64,000 bases of DNA from JBLUOA01 sp048060095 (GCF_048060095.1 NZ_JBLUOA010000005.1:1-64000), one strand, 5' to 3'. Counted from the first letter of the stretch, positions 17,779 to 26,882 are shown. Numbers and translations are program-made. Notes: generated from the sequence alone by a model not told the origin.

Positions 17779-19197
17779 CTACAGGTATTGACCACCCGTT
17801 GCGACCGTTCCCGCACTATCGCCGGGCAGGAAACCAGCCCCGGCGGCGCCTGTATCAACGACACCGTTGCGCGTCACTGCGTAGCGTGGCCCGGTCGCCG
17901 AGCCGGAAAACGCAATGCCGGACAGGTCAGCCAAAGCAAGGCCATCGACCGCGCCAAATTCAGCGGAAAAATCAGGCGTGCCCGACAAGGCGACCGTTCC
18001 CGCCGACGCAATCAACTGACCACCCGCCTCGCAGAAGAAATGTCGCGCAGCACCGCCAAGAATCGTGACGTCGCCGTCAATCTCCAACCGACCGCCATCA
18101 ATGCGCAGGTGGTTGCCGACGGTTGCACCAAATTCTACGTCGGAAATCGAAACGCTCGCGCCACGTCCGACGCTGACCGCCGCGCCCGTGCCGCTTGCGG
18201 CCAAGCTGACGCCCTGAAGCGTCGCGTCGCCCGATTGGATCGACAGCGCATCCGCCGCTGCGCTGCTAAGCACGACAGCGCCGGGCGTTGAAGTATTTCC
18301 AAGAATGTGCAGCCGCTTCAGTCCAACGAACGCTGCGCCAAGTTCGACCGTTTGCGAAAGCGCATAGGTGCCATCGGCCAGCGAAATCGTGACCTCATGA
18401 CCTGCGGCGTCCAGCGACTCGACCGCCGCGATAGCCCGCCCAATCGACGCGAACGCGCCCGTGCCGGAGAAGAGGCCGTCGTTGCCATCATCCCCCGCAA
18501 CAGGGTCGATATAATAGGTTCGCGACGCGCCCAATCGCTCCCGAACGCCGCCGGATGGGAACGACACGACGCCGCTGGTTGAATCGATCTTGATCGCAGT
18601 CGCCCAGCCGGACCCATCCGCGCTGACCTTGATCGCGAAATCATCGGTGCCAACAGTCCCGAACTCCGCACGGCCGGACCAATTCGTCTGGAACAAAACG
18701 CTTGCGCTATCACCCGTTGCGTTCTTGTTCACCTTCAACTGATGACCTGCGCCTTCGTGGTTCAGCAGTGTGGCAGGCGCGGCGATGGCTAGCCGGTTTG
18801 TCAGGTCGGCCGTTGCGTTCACGCCGATGGCCGTCATGTTCTGAAGCTCTGACGGTAGCACCGGAACCGCCCAGTTAGACCCTTGAAACGTCACTGTTTC
18901 ACCTTCATCGGCAACGTAAGCCGCCCAACCGACCAGCGGGGCGAAAAAGTCCCAGATGCCGTCAAGGAACGCGGCGATCTGGCCCTCGCGCCCGGCCCAT
19001 TCTGCCGTCGCACCCGACCCGATGATGTAGCGGTCGCCATCCACTGCCGCGGCTGGCGGGTCCGAGATACTGCGCGATTTGACCGACAGCTGCACGATCA
19101 CGTCCAACGCCCTTAACGCTTCGTTATGGGTGACGTGTTTTTGTGCTTGCGAAGGCTGAATGTAGGGAAGCGACAGAATGGATGAGTTGTCTGGCAT
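17779..19197 (-). CDS. DUF2793 protein fused to a beta-helix-like region
   Basis: The 472-residue protein starts with the DUF2793 signature LSLPYIQPSQAQKHVTHNEA, followed by the domain to about residue 120. After a linker, YYIDPVAGDDGNDGLFSGTG (about residue 230) opens a right-handed beta-helix-like region with many short repeats (SLADGTYAL, LHILGNTSTP, LQGVSLAASG). This layout is typical of virion spike or fibre proteins that bind surface glycans. DUF2793 occurs in Rhodobacterales phage or gene-transfer-agent particles, though I cannot verify a specific homologue. There is no signal peptide and no other phage gene nearby. It sits inside a capsule-type gene group, convergent with rfbA. Confidence 0.78.
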   Translation of the reverse strand: MPDNSSILSLPYIQPSQAQKHVTHNEALRALDVIVQLSVKSRSISDPPAAAVDGDRYIIGSGATAEWAGREGQIAAFLDGIWDFFAPLVGWAAYVADEGETVTFQGSNWAVPVLPSELQNMTAIGVNATADLTNRLAIAAPATLLNHEGAGHQLKVNKNATGDSASVLFQTNWSGRAEFGTVGTDDFAIKVSADGSGWATAIKIDSTSGVVSFPSGGVRERLGASRTYYIDPVAGDDGNDGLFSGTGAFASIGRAIAAVESLDAAGHEVTISLADGTYALSQTVELGAAFVGLKRLHILGNTSTPGAVVLSSAAADALSIQSGDATLQGVSLAASGTGAAVSVGRGASVSISDVEFGATVGNHLRIDGGRLEIDGDVTILGGAARHFFCEAGGQLIASAGTVALSGTPDFSAEFGAVDGLALADLSGIAFSGSATGPRYAVTRNGVVDTGAAGAGFLPGDSAGTVATGGQYL

Positions 19198-19334
19198 GTG
19201 GGACCTCTAATTTGTGGATTTCAGCCGGAAATATTGCGAGGAATCCTCTCTCATCCATATATGCGGCGTGCGGCAGATTATGGCTCTGTTCATCGGTGAG
19301 GCCTGATTTGCCGTCGCCGAAACGGGGGTAAAGT

Positions 19335-20132
19335 ATGCTCTCGACCACTGCCCCTCAAACGGTATCGCGCCCGTTCAAAACCAGCCGAACAATCATCGCA
19401 CTGATCCTGCGCGAAATGGCGACGACATATGGCAGATCGGCGCTCGGCTATCTTTGGGCAATAGCAGAGCCTGTTGGCGGCATCGCGCTCCTCACCGTCA
19501 TATTCGCGGTCGCCTTCCACGCGCCGCCAATCGGCGACAGCTTCCCGCTGTTTTACGCATCCGGCATCCTGCCCTTCATGATGTATTTCGACACCTCAAA
19601 GAAAACCGAAACCGCGATCCGGTTTTCCAAACCGCTGCTTTACTATCCGGGCGTCACCTATATCGACGCGATCCTCGCCCGCATGATCCTAGGCACGCTG
19701 ACCCAGATCCTCGTCGTCACGATCGTGTTGGTCAGCATCATCGTTATCTGGAATCTCAACCTGATTCTTCACGTGCCGACCATCGGACTGGTGCTGGCAA
19801 TGGCGGCGGCCCTCGCGCTGGGGGTCGGGACGCTGAACTGCTATCTAATCTCGGTTTTTCCGTTCTGGGAACGTATCTGGGCGATTCTCAATCGGCCGAT
19901 GTTCATCGTCTCTGCCATCGTATTTCTGTTCGACTCCGTGCCGGAGCCTTACCGAAGCTGGCTATGGTTCAACCCGCTGATCCACGTCACGGGTCTGATG
20001 CGCGAAGGCGTCTTTGCTACCTACGACGCGCATTACGCGTCGCCCGCCTATGTATTCGGGATTAGCGGGGTATGCCTCGCCGCTGGGCTGCTACTGCTTG
20101 GTCGGTATCACCGGGATATCATCAACAACTGA
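19335..20132 (+). CDS. ABC-2 type polysaccharide/polyol export permease (KpsM/Wzm-like)
   Basis: A 265-residue integral membrane protein with about six helices and the ABC-2 hallmark LILREMATTYGRSALGYLWAIAEP near the N-terminus. That helix and its following loop are conserved in KpsM, Wzm and RfbA-type permeases. The C-terminal FNPLIHVTGLMREGVF is also typical. Such permeases pair with an ATPase (KpsT/Wzt) to export lipid-linked capsule or O-antigen polymer. No such ATPase exists in this window, so the partner must lie elsewhere. The gene precedes two glycosyltransferases on the same strand, which suggests it exports the product they help build. Confidence 0.85.
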   Translation: MLSTTAPQTVSRPFKTSRTIIALILREMATTYGRSALGYLWAIAEPVGGIALLTVIFAVAFHAPPIGDSFPLFYASGILPFMMYFDTSKKTETAIRFSKPLLYYPGVTYIDAILARMILGTLTQILVVTIVLVSIIVIWNLNLILHVPTIGLVLAMAAALALGVGTLNCYLISVFPFWERIWAILNRPMFIVSAIVFLFDSVPEPYRSWLWFNPLIHVTGLMREGVFATYDAHYASPAYVFGISGVCLAAGLLLLGRYHRDIINN

Positions 20133-20216
20133 CGCCGCGATCGCCGCAGATCAATGAATACTTAACCACGAACGCGCTAGGGGTCGTATGTTGGTCAGCT
20201 TTGAAGGAGCCCTTAC

Positions 20217-21530
20217 GTGACGGTCTATTCGCTATTGCGGCGCGATAATATTTCCCGGTTCCGTTCCGCCGTTCAGCAAGATGGATGGCGCACTGCAGCA
20301 CGCAAGGCCGGGCATCACCTGAAGCGAATCGCGCGCGGCCACGGCCAATCCGCTGTTCCCGACACGACCACTCAGCGAACCAGCGCCAGTCACCTTAGCC
20401 CGCTTTGGCGCGACATCGCGGCCAATGATGCGTTTCACATCAGTCGTGCGCCTGCCGTTCTGACCAAAGCACGGCGCATCGTCATGATCGGCGACATGAA
20501 CCTGCCCCAGTGCCGAAAATACCGGGTAGAGCAGCTGGGCGACTTGTGGGCGCAGAAGGATATCGACTACCAATACGCGCATTATCAGGACCTTCCCCGT
20601 GCCTGTCGGCTGATGCAGGACGCGACGCATCTAATGCTCTACCGAATGCAAAGCGACCCGCTTCTGACGATGTATTTGTATGAGGCGCGGCGCCTGCGCC
20701 TGCCGATTCTCTACGACATCGACGACCCACTGTTTTCGATCTCGGCTTACGAGACCTATGAAAACATGAAGGCGCTGCCCGACGCGATGAAAGCGCATTT
20801 CGTGAACGAAGCGCCGCGATACCTCGATGCCCTGAACAGCGCCGACATCGTGACCGTATCGACGCCGGGGTTGAGGGATCACGCACAGCTTTATTCCGCG
20901 CGGTCAATTTACACCCGCCGCAATTTCGCGGATCAGGAAACACTCGCCGCGGCCGAAACCGCGCTGTCCGCTATCGGCCATCAGAACGCACCCTTCCGTG
21001 TCGCCTTCGCCAGCGGATCAAGGGGGCATGAGGTTGACTTTGCCCTTGTTCAGAAAGACGTCGCCCGGTTCCTCTCTGACGATCCGACCCGACGCCTGAT
21101 GATCCTCGGCCATTTCGACGATACCCTGCTGCCGGAAGGGTTGAAGCCCCAAATCGAACGGCATGACTTCACGACCTACGGCGATTATCTGGCCGCGCTC
21201 GCCCGCGCCGACTGCGCCATCATGCCGTTGACGGACGACACGTTTAACCGTTGTAAAAGCGCTGTCCGCGTTCTGGACGCCTCATCGGTCGCGGTGCCGA
21301 GTATCGTAGCCCCGGTCGGCGACATGGCGAATGTCGTGCGGGATGGCGATACAGGAATGGTGCTGCACGCCGACCAGGGCTGGTATGACGCGCTAAGCTC
21401 GTTGGCAAAAGACCGAACGGCCGCGTCCGCGATGGGCGCATCCGCGCGCGCTGACCTCATCGAAAATTGGTCCGCTGCGCCGACGCCACAGATCGTGGAA
21501 CCTGAGATTATCCGGTGGGTATCCGAATGA
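20217..21530 (+). CDS. Glycosyltransferase, GT-B fold, GT4-like
   Basis: The start is a GTG at 20217, preceded by AAGGAG at good spacing. The 437-residue protein has a non-conserved first 90 residues. The C-terminal half is GT4-like: DFALVQKDVARFL, RRLMILGHFDD, then HDFTTYGDYLAALARADCAIMPL and VRVLDASSVAVPSIVAPVGDMANVV, which correspond to the nucleotide-sugar-binding half of GT-B enzymes. The usual EExG motif is weak, so donor and linkage cannot be assigned. The next gene overlaps its stop (ATGA), and the upstream permease lies 84 bases away. A role in building the exported surface polymer is inferred. Confidence 0.75.
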   Translation: MTVYSLLRRDNISRFRSAVQQDGWRTAARKAGHHLKRIARGHGQSAVPDTTTQRTSASHLSPLWRDIAANDAFHISRAPAVLTKARRIVMIGDMNLPQCRKYRVEQLGDLWAQKDIDYQYAHYQDLPRACRLMQDATHLMLYRMQSDPLLTMYLYEARRLRLPILYDIDDPLFSISAYETYENMKALPDAMKAHFVNEAPRYLDALNSADIVTVSTPGLRDHAQLYSARSIYTRRNFADQETLAAAETALSAIGHQNAPFRVAFASGSRGHEVDFALVQKDVARFLSDDPTRRLMILGHFDDTLLPEGLKPQIERHDFTTYGDYLAALARADCAIMPLTDDTFNRCKSAVRVLDASSVAVPSIVAPVGDMANVVRDGDTGMVLHADQGWYDALSSLAKDRTAASAMGASARADLIENWSAAPTPQIVEPEIIRWVSE

Positions 21531-22753
21531 CCCTCGCCCAGCATATCGTCGTCGTGAATGTTTTCTTTGCCCCGCACTCCTACGGCGGGGCGACGATTGT
21601 GGCTGAACAGGTGGCGAATGAACTGAACCGCCGACACGGCATCACGATCACTGCGATATCTGCCATCAGCCGCGCCGACCTCGCGCCCTATCAGGTTGTG
21701 AAGGTCGAACGAAACGGCATCGTGAACTACCTGATCAATCTGCCGACGGGGCGCAGATATGTTGAAATCTACGACAACCCGATCGTCGCGGATACCGTGC
21801 AGAATCTCCTCGAATTTCTTTCCCCAAACCTCGTTCATGTCCATTGCGCGCAGGATCTTGGCGCGAACATCATCGGTGCAGCACGGCAGATGGGATTCCC
21901 CGTCGTGCTAAGCGTCCACGATTTCTGGTGGCTCTGTGAACGGCAATTCATGATCCGTCCCAACGGCAAATATTGCGGGCAAGATCCGGTCGACCTCCGC
22001 TCCTGCCGTGGCTGCGTTGACAATATGCGGCAGGCGACCACGCGCGCGGCCTTTCTGCGCACGCAGGCGGCCCAAGCCAACCTAATCACCTATCCCAGCG
22101 CGTTTGCGATGGACCTTGCGAACCGGTCTGGATTTCCCGCTGAACGCTCAGTCACTTGGACAAATGGCGTGCGGCTGCCGAGGCCGGATTTCTTCGCCGC
22201 ACAAGCCGCGCGCCGCGCCGCCGATCCCCGACCGGTCTTCGGCTTCCTCGGCGGTCCATCGCAAATCAAGGGCTGGCCACTAATCCGAAGCGCATTTCGG
22301 CATCTGAATCGGAGCAATTTCGCGGGCCTTCTGGTCGATGGCAGCCTCGATCAAAGCTGGTGGCAGGACCGCGATATCGGGGGGATGCGGGGTGACTGGC
22401 AATTCCACCCTCGGTTCCCGCAGGCAGAGATTGACGCCTTCTACGCCAAAATCGACATCCTTCTATTCATGTCGCAATGGAAAGAGACGTTTGGCCTTAC
22501 CATCAGAGAAGCGCTCGCCCGGGGAATCAAGGTTATCCAGACCGATAGCGGCGGCACGACGGAGTATCCCGGTGCGGATCGGTCGCAAATGATCCCGATT
22601 GGCGTCGGCCCGGATGCGTTGGTCGCAAAACTCAATGACACACTGGATGCGAGTGACACGCATCCAACGCCGATCGACGTCACCAGCTACGCGGAGCAGG
22701 CCGACGCATTTCTTGGTCTGGTCGAACCGATACTCCGAACCAGGGCCGCGTGA
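21527..22753 (+). CDS. Glycosyltransferase family 4-type
   Basis: From the ATG at 21527, overlapping the stop of the previous gene, the protein has 408 residues. A GTG at 21515 in the same frame is less likely. VNVFFAPHSYGGATIVAEQVA is the N-terminal GT-B glycine loop. LSVHDFWWLCERQFMIR with CRGCVDN is typical of a GT4 subgroup. The C-terminal half holds LFMSQWKETFGLTIREALARG, the acidic E-x7-E donor-binding motif (E-TFGLTIR-E). It likely transfers a nucleotide-activated sugar to the growing polymer at the inner membrane face. The exact sugar is unknown. Confidence 0.83.
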   Translation: MTLAQHIVVVNVFFAPHSYGGATIVAEQVANELNRRHGITITAISAISRADLAPYQVVKVERNGIVNYLINLPTGRRYVEIYDNPIVADTVQNLLEFLSPNLVHVHCAQDLGANIIGAARQMGFPVVLSVHDFWWLCERQFMIRPNGKYCGQDPVDLRSCRGCVDNMRQATTRAAFLRTQAAQANLITYPSAFAMDLANRSGFPAERSVTWTNGVRLPRPDFFAAQAARRAADPRPVFGFLGGPSQIKGWPLIRSAFRHLNRSNFAGLLVDGSLDQSWWQDRDIGGMRGDWQFHPRFPQAEIDAFYAKIDILLFMSQWKETFGLTIREALARGIKVIQTDSGGTTEYPGADRSQMIPIGVGPDALVAKLNDTLDASDTHPTPIDVTSYAEQADAFLGLVEPILRTRAA

Positions 22754-22760
22754 CCGGAGG

Positions 22761-23369
22761 TTACTTGTAGCTCCCCGGTCGCAGAAACTCTGCGAATGCA
22801 CCAATCGCATCGTCCGCCGGACGTGGCAGAGTCATGAAGTCAGCGAGGTGATGCACAAAGACATTTGGCTTTGTAATCGCCTTTTCGTAGGAAATCAGCG
22901 CGGTCGGCAGCTTCCACCGTTCCACCAGGAACCAGTTGCGCTGCTGCTGAATCAGCACCTCGTGAACTGATCGTTGCTGGTTGCGATTGTGCCACCGCAT
23001 ATGCGCCTTCATCGTCGCGATGATGTCGCGGAACACCACGATCAGGTGGGGGTTTCTGACATGCGGCAGAAGCTCATCCAGATAGTTCACCGCATCGGGG
23101 CATTTCCAACCCCAGACATCATGCGCTCCATCCCGCTGCCGGGCGCTTTCAGCCATCTGCTTGACGCCACGACCGAGGAAATCGGCGTCTTCGTAGTTAT
23201 TCGTCAAACCGCTGCCCATGAACACGCCAAGACGCTGCATTGTGCCCGCGACCGCGCTGGTTCCACCACGGGGCACGCCGAGGCAGATAAAGGTGCGCTG
23301 ATCGGGAATATTCTGCGCATCGTTCATGTGCATCGTCACGACAGCGCTGCTTCGATTCATTTCATTCAT
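22761..23369 (-). CDS. Sulfotransferase-family protein
   Basis: A small protein of 202 residues with the PAPS-binding P-loop-like motif FICLGVPRGGTSAVAGTMQR. The middle region (VWGWKCPDAVNYLDELLPHV and PHLIVVFRDIIATMKAHMR) contains the second, 3'-phosphate-binding motif with the R-D. Such proteins transfer sulfate from PAPS to carbohydrates or other acceptors. Its place between glycosyltransferases and an RTX exoprotein suggests sulfation of the surface glycan, but this is context only. At 202 residues it is shorter than most sulfotransferases (about 250-300). It is convergent with the glycosyltransferase gene and lies 74 bases downstream of the RTX gene on the same strand. Confidence 0.75.
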   Translation of the reverse strand: MNEMNRSSAVVTMHMNDAQNIPDQRTFICLGVPRGGTSAVAGTMQRLGVFMGSGLTNNYEDADFLGRGVKQMAESARQRDGAHDVWGWKCPDAVNYLDELLPHVRNPHLIVVFRDIIATMKAHMRWHNRNQQRSVHEVLIQQQRNWFLVERWKLPTALISYEKAITKPNVFVHHLADFMTLPRPADDAIGAFAEFLRPGSYK

Positions 23370-23443
23370 AGTGTTTCCGCACGCATAGAAAGGCCGTTCC
23401 CGGCCGGTTCGCCCATGCTAAAACCAAGAAGGTTTCAGCCGTC

Positions 23444-25840
23444 TTAAAACAGGAAGTCTTCCGAGCCGAGCGCGCCCAAAAACACGTTCGACAGCGTGAT
23501 CGTATTCCCCAACAGATCGTCGATCACGACATCGTCGCCCACCTGCCGGATATGGTTTTCCATCAAATCGGTGTGGTCGGTAATCGCGGCGACGGCGGAC
23601 AGGTCGATCCGTTCAAGATCATTATTCGCGTCGAAATCGGTGATCGTATCTTGCCCAAAACCATCTACGAAAATGAATGTGTCGTTGTGCCAATCGCCGG
23701 TCATCGTGTCGTTTCCGTTGCCGCCGCGAAGCTCATCATGGCCGGCACCGCCGAACATCACGTCGTCCCCGTTTCCCCCCACCAGCAAATCTTCGTTGCG
23801 TGCGCCGAACAGGCGGTCATGCCCGCTCCCTCCATGAAGCAGATCGTTGCCGTCACCGCCAAACAGCCGGTCATGGCCCCCGTCACCGCGCAGCAGGTCC
23901 ATGTCGGGGCCGCCATAAAGCCAATCGTTATGCCAGCCGCCATGCAGCGCATCCATGCCAAACCCGCCCCGCATCGTGTCATGCCCCGGCCCGCCATCCA
24001 TCATGTCGTGGCCAGCATCGCCGATCATCAGGTCTTCGTTCCGGCCACCATAGATGCGGTCATGGCCGTTTTGGCCAAACAAACGGTCGTTGCCATCGCC
24101 GCCGAACAGTCGGTCATGACCGATGCCGCCCCAGACAAAATCGAGCCCATCGCCGCCATAAAGCCAATCGTTGTGCAGCCCACCGTGGAGTCTGTCGTTG
24201 CCCCCTCCGCCCCTCAGCGCATCGCTTTCGTTGCCGCCAAACAGCTCATCCCGCCCGTCGTAGCCGTGAATTTCGGCACCGCCGTCGCCGCCTTTCAGCA
24301 TGTTGTCGTCCGCCGTGCCGTAGAAGTAACCCCGATAGGACGCCGCAACCTGCGAGGGCGGAACGCGGTCGATATTCACGACGTCATTGTCGTAGAAATC
24401 CGCTTCGGTCAGGGGCGCGCCGGAAAGGGTTGTGATGTGCAGCGCCTCTCCACCAATGCTGATCGTGACGCCGGTATCGGTTGGCTGAAAATCAAGCGCG
24501 TGAACGGAATAGAGTCCGCCGAACGACGACAGGTCGATCCGATCCTTTCCGATTTCAAAGTCCTCGATGTAGTCATCGGTGCCATCCGCTTTGAACACAA
24601 AGACATCAGCCCCCACGCCGCCGAAAAACGTATCGATCTCGGCGCCATCAATCAAAATGTCGTCGCCCGCCCCGGCAGAGATTTCTACGCCTTCACCGAT
24701 CGCGGTCAGCACGTCGGCCCCCGACGTTCCGTTCAGAATCCCCCCGCTGGCCATCGCAACGATGCCGAGCGGGCCGAGATTCAGTTTGAATTGCGAAAGC
24801 CCCCCTTCGGCACCGGATGTTACAAAAACGTGGATGTCGGGGCCGATCTTGGCCACCGCAATGTCGGATACGTTGGATAGGGTCGTATCCGTTTGATCCG
24901 CAATCGATTCAACATGCAGCAACCGTCCATCGGGCAGCAAGGTCAGCAGGCTGATGCCATCATCACTGCCACTCGTCAGAACGAAAACGCGACCGTCGAC
25001 CTCAAACACCTTGAGAGCCGTTACGTCGTCAAAATGGGTGATCAAAGAGTCTCTAACTTGCGAAATAGTCTCGAATGTTCCATCGGGTCGCACTTCGATC
25101 ACCGATAAAATACCGTCCGCCGACGACGCCCTGATGACGAGCTCTTTCCCCCCATAGGACACCGGTTGAAGGGTCTGGGTCGACAGGTAAGATGCGCCGC
25201 CGGGTTTTTCGATCAATGCCGCCAACCGCAGCGCCCCATCCGGGCCAATTTCATAGCTGGCAAGGCCGCCATCAACCTCGGACGCAGCAATCAGGTAGAT
25301 CTTGTCGCCCGCGGCAACCGTGGCCATCGCGCAGACTTGCCGAAGCGGATCGCCCGTATCCGCAACCCGGTTCAACAGGCGCAGGTCGCCCGATGGTGAC
25401 ACCTCATGAATACTGATCCCGGCGCCGTTCGTTTCGGCCAGATATACGTATTCACGACCGCCGAGATCGACCCGAATGCCTTGCAACAAATCGCCCCGGA
25501 ACCCGCTACCGCTCGCGTAAAATGAAATGCCCGCCCCGACGCTATCCGCCAATCGCGCAAGGTCGGAATGCCTGATGGCGTGATCCTGATTGCCGATCGC
25601 CACCGGCTCAAACTCAGCGCTTCCGGTGCTGAAATACTGCTCGGCCCCGCGCTGGGTGGCCGTGCCGCCGCCCAGATCAAAGGTCAGCGAGAACCCGTGA
25701 ACGTAGTTCGTCACGACCAGTTCCGGCCCCGAAGAACCATCCGCAACATCCAAACGCACGACAGTCGACGCGTCGTCAAGCGACCCACCCACGACGGTCT
25801 GCACGTGAGAAAACACGCCCATACCAATACCCAATTTCAC
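23444..25840 (-). CDS. Large RTX-type calcium-binding exoprotein with propeller-like N-terminal half
   Basis: The 798-residue protein has two parts. Residues 1 to about 375 consist of repeated beta strands (for example YVYLAETNGAGISIHEVS and FVLTSGSDDGISLLTLLP), which looks like a seven-bladed lactonase-type propeller. From about 375 there is a first RTX-like patch (GTSGADVLT, GAGDDILID). From about 508 to 720 comes a dense array of glycine/aspartate nonapeptides (GGxGxDxLx type), many with His in place of the usual residue (GHDRLFGG). The short C-terminal tail after it (GQDTITDFDANND, DFLF) is the usual type I secretion signal region. No signal peptide is present. It is probably exported by a type I system and folds with calcium outside. 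No secretion genes are in the window. Confidence 0.85.
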   Translation of the reverse strand: MKLGIGMGVFSHVQTVVGGSLDDASTVVRLDVADGSSGPELVVTNYVHGFSLTFDLGGGTATQRGAEQYFSTGSAEFEPVAIGNQDHAIRHSDLARLADSVGAGISFYASGSGFRGDLLQGIRVDLGGREYVYLAETNGAGISIHEVSPSGDLRLLNRVADTGDPLRQVCAMATVAAGDKIYLIAASEVDGGLASYEIGPDGALRLAALIEKPGGASYLSTQTLQPVSYGGKELVIRASSADGILSVIEVRPDGTFETISQVRDSLITHFDDVTALKVFEVDGRVFVLTSGSDDGISLLTLLPDGRLLHVESIADQTDTTLSNVSDIAVAKIGPDIHVFVTSGAEGGLSQFKLNLGPLGIVAMASGGILNGTSGADVLTAIGEGVEISAGAGDDILIDGAEIDTFFGGVGADVFVFKADGTDDYIEDFEIGKDRIDLSSFGGLYSVHALDFQPTDTGVTISIGGEALHITTLSGAPLTEADFYDNDVVNIDRVPPSQVAASYRGYFYGTADDNMLKGGDGGAEIHGYDGRDELFGGNESDALRGGGGNDRLHGGLHNDWLYGGDGLDFVWGGIGHDRLFGGDGNDRLFGQNGHDRIYGGRNEDLMIGDAGHDMMDGGPGHDTMRGGFGMDALHGGWHNDWLYGGPDMDLLRGDGGHDRLFGGDGNDLLHGGSGHDRLFGARNEDLLVGGNGDDVMFGGAGHDELRGGNGNDTMTGDWHNDTFIFVDGFGQDTITDFDANNDLERIDLSAVAAITDHTDLMENHIRQVGDDVVIDDLLGNTITLSNVFLGALGSEDFLF
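23681..24319 (-). repeat. RTX nonapeptide array with an 81-residue (243-base) super-repeat
   Basis: This segment encodes residues 508-720 of the RTX protein, about two dozen nine-residue units. A higher-order period of exactly 81 residues (nine units) is visible. The blocks HNDWLYGG, GHDRLFGGDGND, RNEDL and GHD-RGG recur at +81, and HND recurs again at +162. About 2.3 copies of the 243-base unit are present, pointing to segmental duplication inside the array. Confidence 0.8.
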
Positions 25841-25939
25841 TACCCGAAATCAGGATGACGAAAAGGGCTTACCGGATGCTTGACGGAATGTGACCCGGAT
25901 TTGACGGATAGATCGAATTCGACCTATCTGCCGAGCCGA

Positions 25940-26728
25940 TTAAAGGTCGAACGTCGCAAAGACGGGTGCATGATCCGATGGTTTTTCCCAGCCACGGACA
26001 TGGCGCAGAACGCGGCTTGAATGGCCGGAGTTCGCGATATCCGGCGTCGCCCAGACGTGATCCAGCCGCCGCCCCTTATCCGCCGCATCCCAATCGCGGG
26101 CACGATAGGACCACCAGCTATAAAGCTGCCCCTCGGGGATGTCTTTGCGGGTGATGTCCTGCCAACCGCCCGCGTCCTGAGTCGCTGCCAGATGTTCAAC
26201 TTCAATCGGGGTGTGGCTGACCACTTTCAGTAGCTGCTTGTGGGACCAAACATCATCCTCTCGCGGGGCGATGTTCAGGTCACCGACCAGAATCGATTTC
26301 TCGGGTCGATTCGCGTGAAATTCGTCCCGCATATCGGTGAGGTAGTCGAGCTTTTGGCCGAATTTCTCGTTCACCTCGCGATCCGGCACATCGCCGCCCG
26401 CAGGGACGTAATAATTGTGGATCGTCACCCCGTTGTCCAACTGTCCCGCAATGTGGCGGGCATGGCCAAGCTGTGCGAAATCGTGGCTGACGACTTCCTT
26501 GATTGGCAGGCGGGACAGGATCGCGACGCCGTTGTACCCTTTTTGCCCGCGGGCAATCATGTGGGTGTAGCCAAGCCCCGCGAACCCTTCGAGTGGGATC
26601 TTTTCAACCGGGGACTTGCATTCCTGAAGGCACAGAATATCCGGCGCTTCTTCCTCCATCAGCTTCAGAACGATCGGCTCGCGCAATCGAACGGAGTTGA
26701 TGTTCCAGGTCGCAAGTGTGAAGGCCAT
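25940..26728 (-). CDS. xthA: Exodeoxyribonuclease III
   Basis: From the ATG at 26728 the protein has 262 residues. FTLATWNINSVRLRE opens the endonuclease/exonuclease/phosphatase fold. ILCLQECKSP supplies the metal-binding Glu, GDLNIAPREDDVW the N-Asp pair, RLDHVWATPD another catalytic pair, and SDHAPVFATFDL the C-terminal His. It repairs abasic sites and 3' blocks. The upstream extension to 26863 is rejected because it would read through the cenR terminator. It lies on the same strand as cenR but is separated from it by that terminator, so it should have its own promoter in the 80-base gap left. Confidence 0.95.
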   Translation of the reverse strand: MAFTLATWNINSVRLREPIVLKLMEEEAPDILCLQECKSPVEKIPLEGFAGLGYTHMIARGQKGYNGVAILSRLPIKEVVSHDFAQLGHARHIAGQLDNGVTIHNYYVPAGGDVPDREVNEKFGQKLDYLTDMRDEFHANRPEKSILVGDLNIAPREDDVWSHKQLLKVVSHTPIEVEHLAATQDAGGWQDITRKDIPEGQLYSWWSYRARDWDAADKGRRLDHVWATPDIANSGHSSRVLRHVRGWEKPSDHAPVFATFDL

Positions 26729-26808
26729 GATGCGTCGCTCCGGTAAGGTTCGCCCGACTATAGGGGCGGGTTTGGGGGCCGACCACCCCGCGGACGGATC
26801 ATCCTGAC

Positions 26809-26839
26809 AAAAAAAAAGACCCGGGCATTTGCCCGGGTC
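26809..26839 (-). terminator. Intrinsic terminator of the cenR-like gene
   Basis: On the minus strand, a perfect 9-base GC-rich stem (26818-26826 with 26831-26839, four-base loop) is followed by nine T residues (26809-26817). It lies 44 bases after the regulator's stop codon. This is a textbook rho-independent terminator. Confidence 0.92.
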
Positions 26840-26882
26840 AGTCCAACAGGGAGGTTGCGTCATAACCCTGACGCGGGGGTCT

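Noticed and set aside
22751..22779. Hairpin between the glycosyltransferase and the sulfotransferase
   Set aside because: The arms pair over only six bases with a long loop and no T-tract; too weak to list as a terminator.
23681..24319. Regular short repeats that might suggest a CRISPR array
   Set aside because: The period is 27 bases without unique spacers and the frame codes for RTX nonapeptides; no cas gene is near.
23552..24880. Long open frames opposite the RTX gene
   Set aside because: They arise from the Gly/Asp codon repeats of the RTX array; the products are low-complexity Val/Ala/Met/Gln or His/Arg/Cys stretches.
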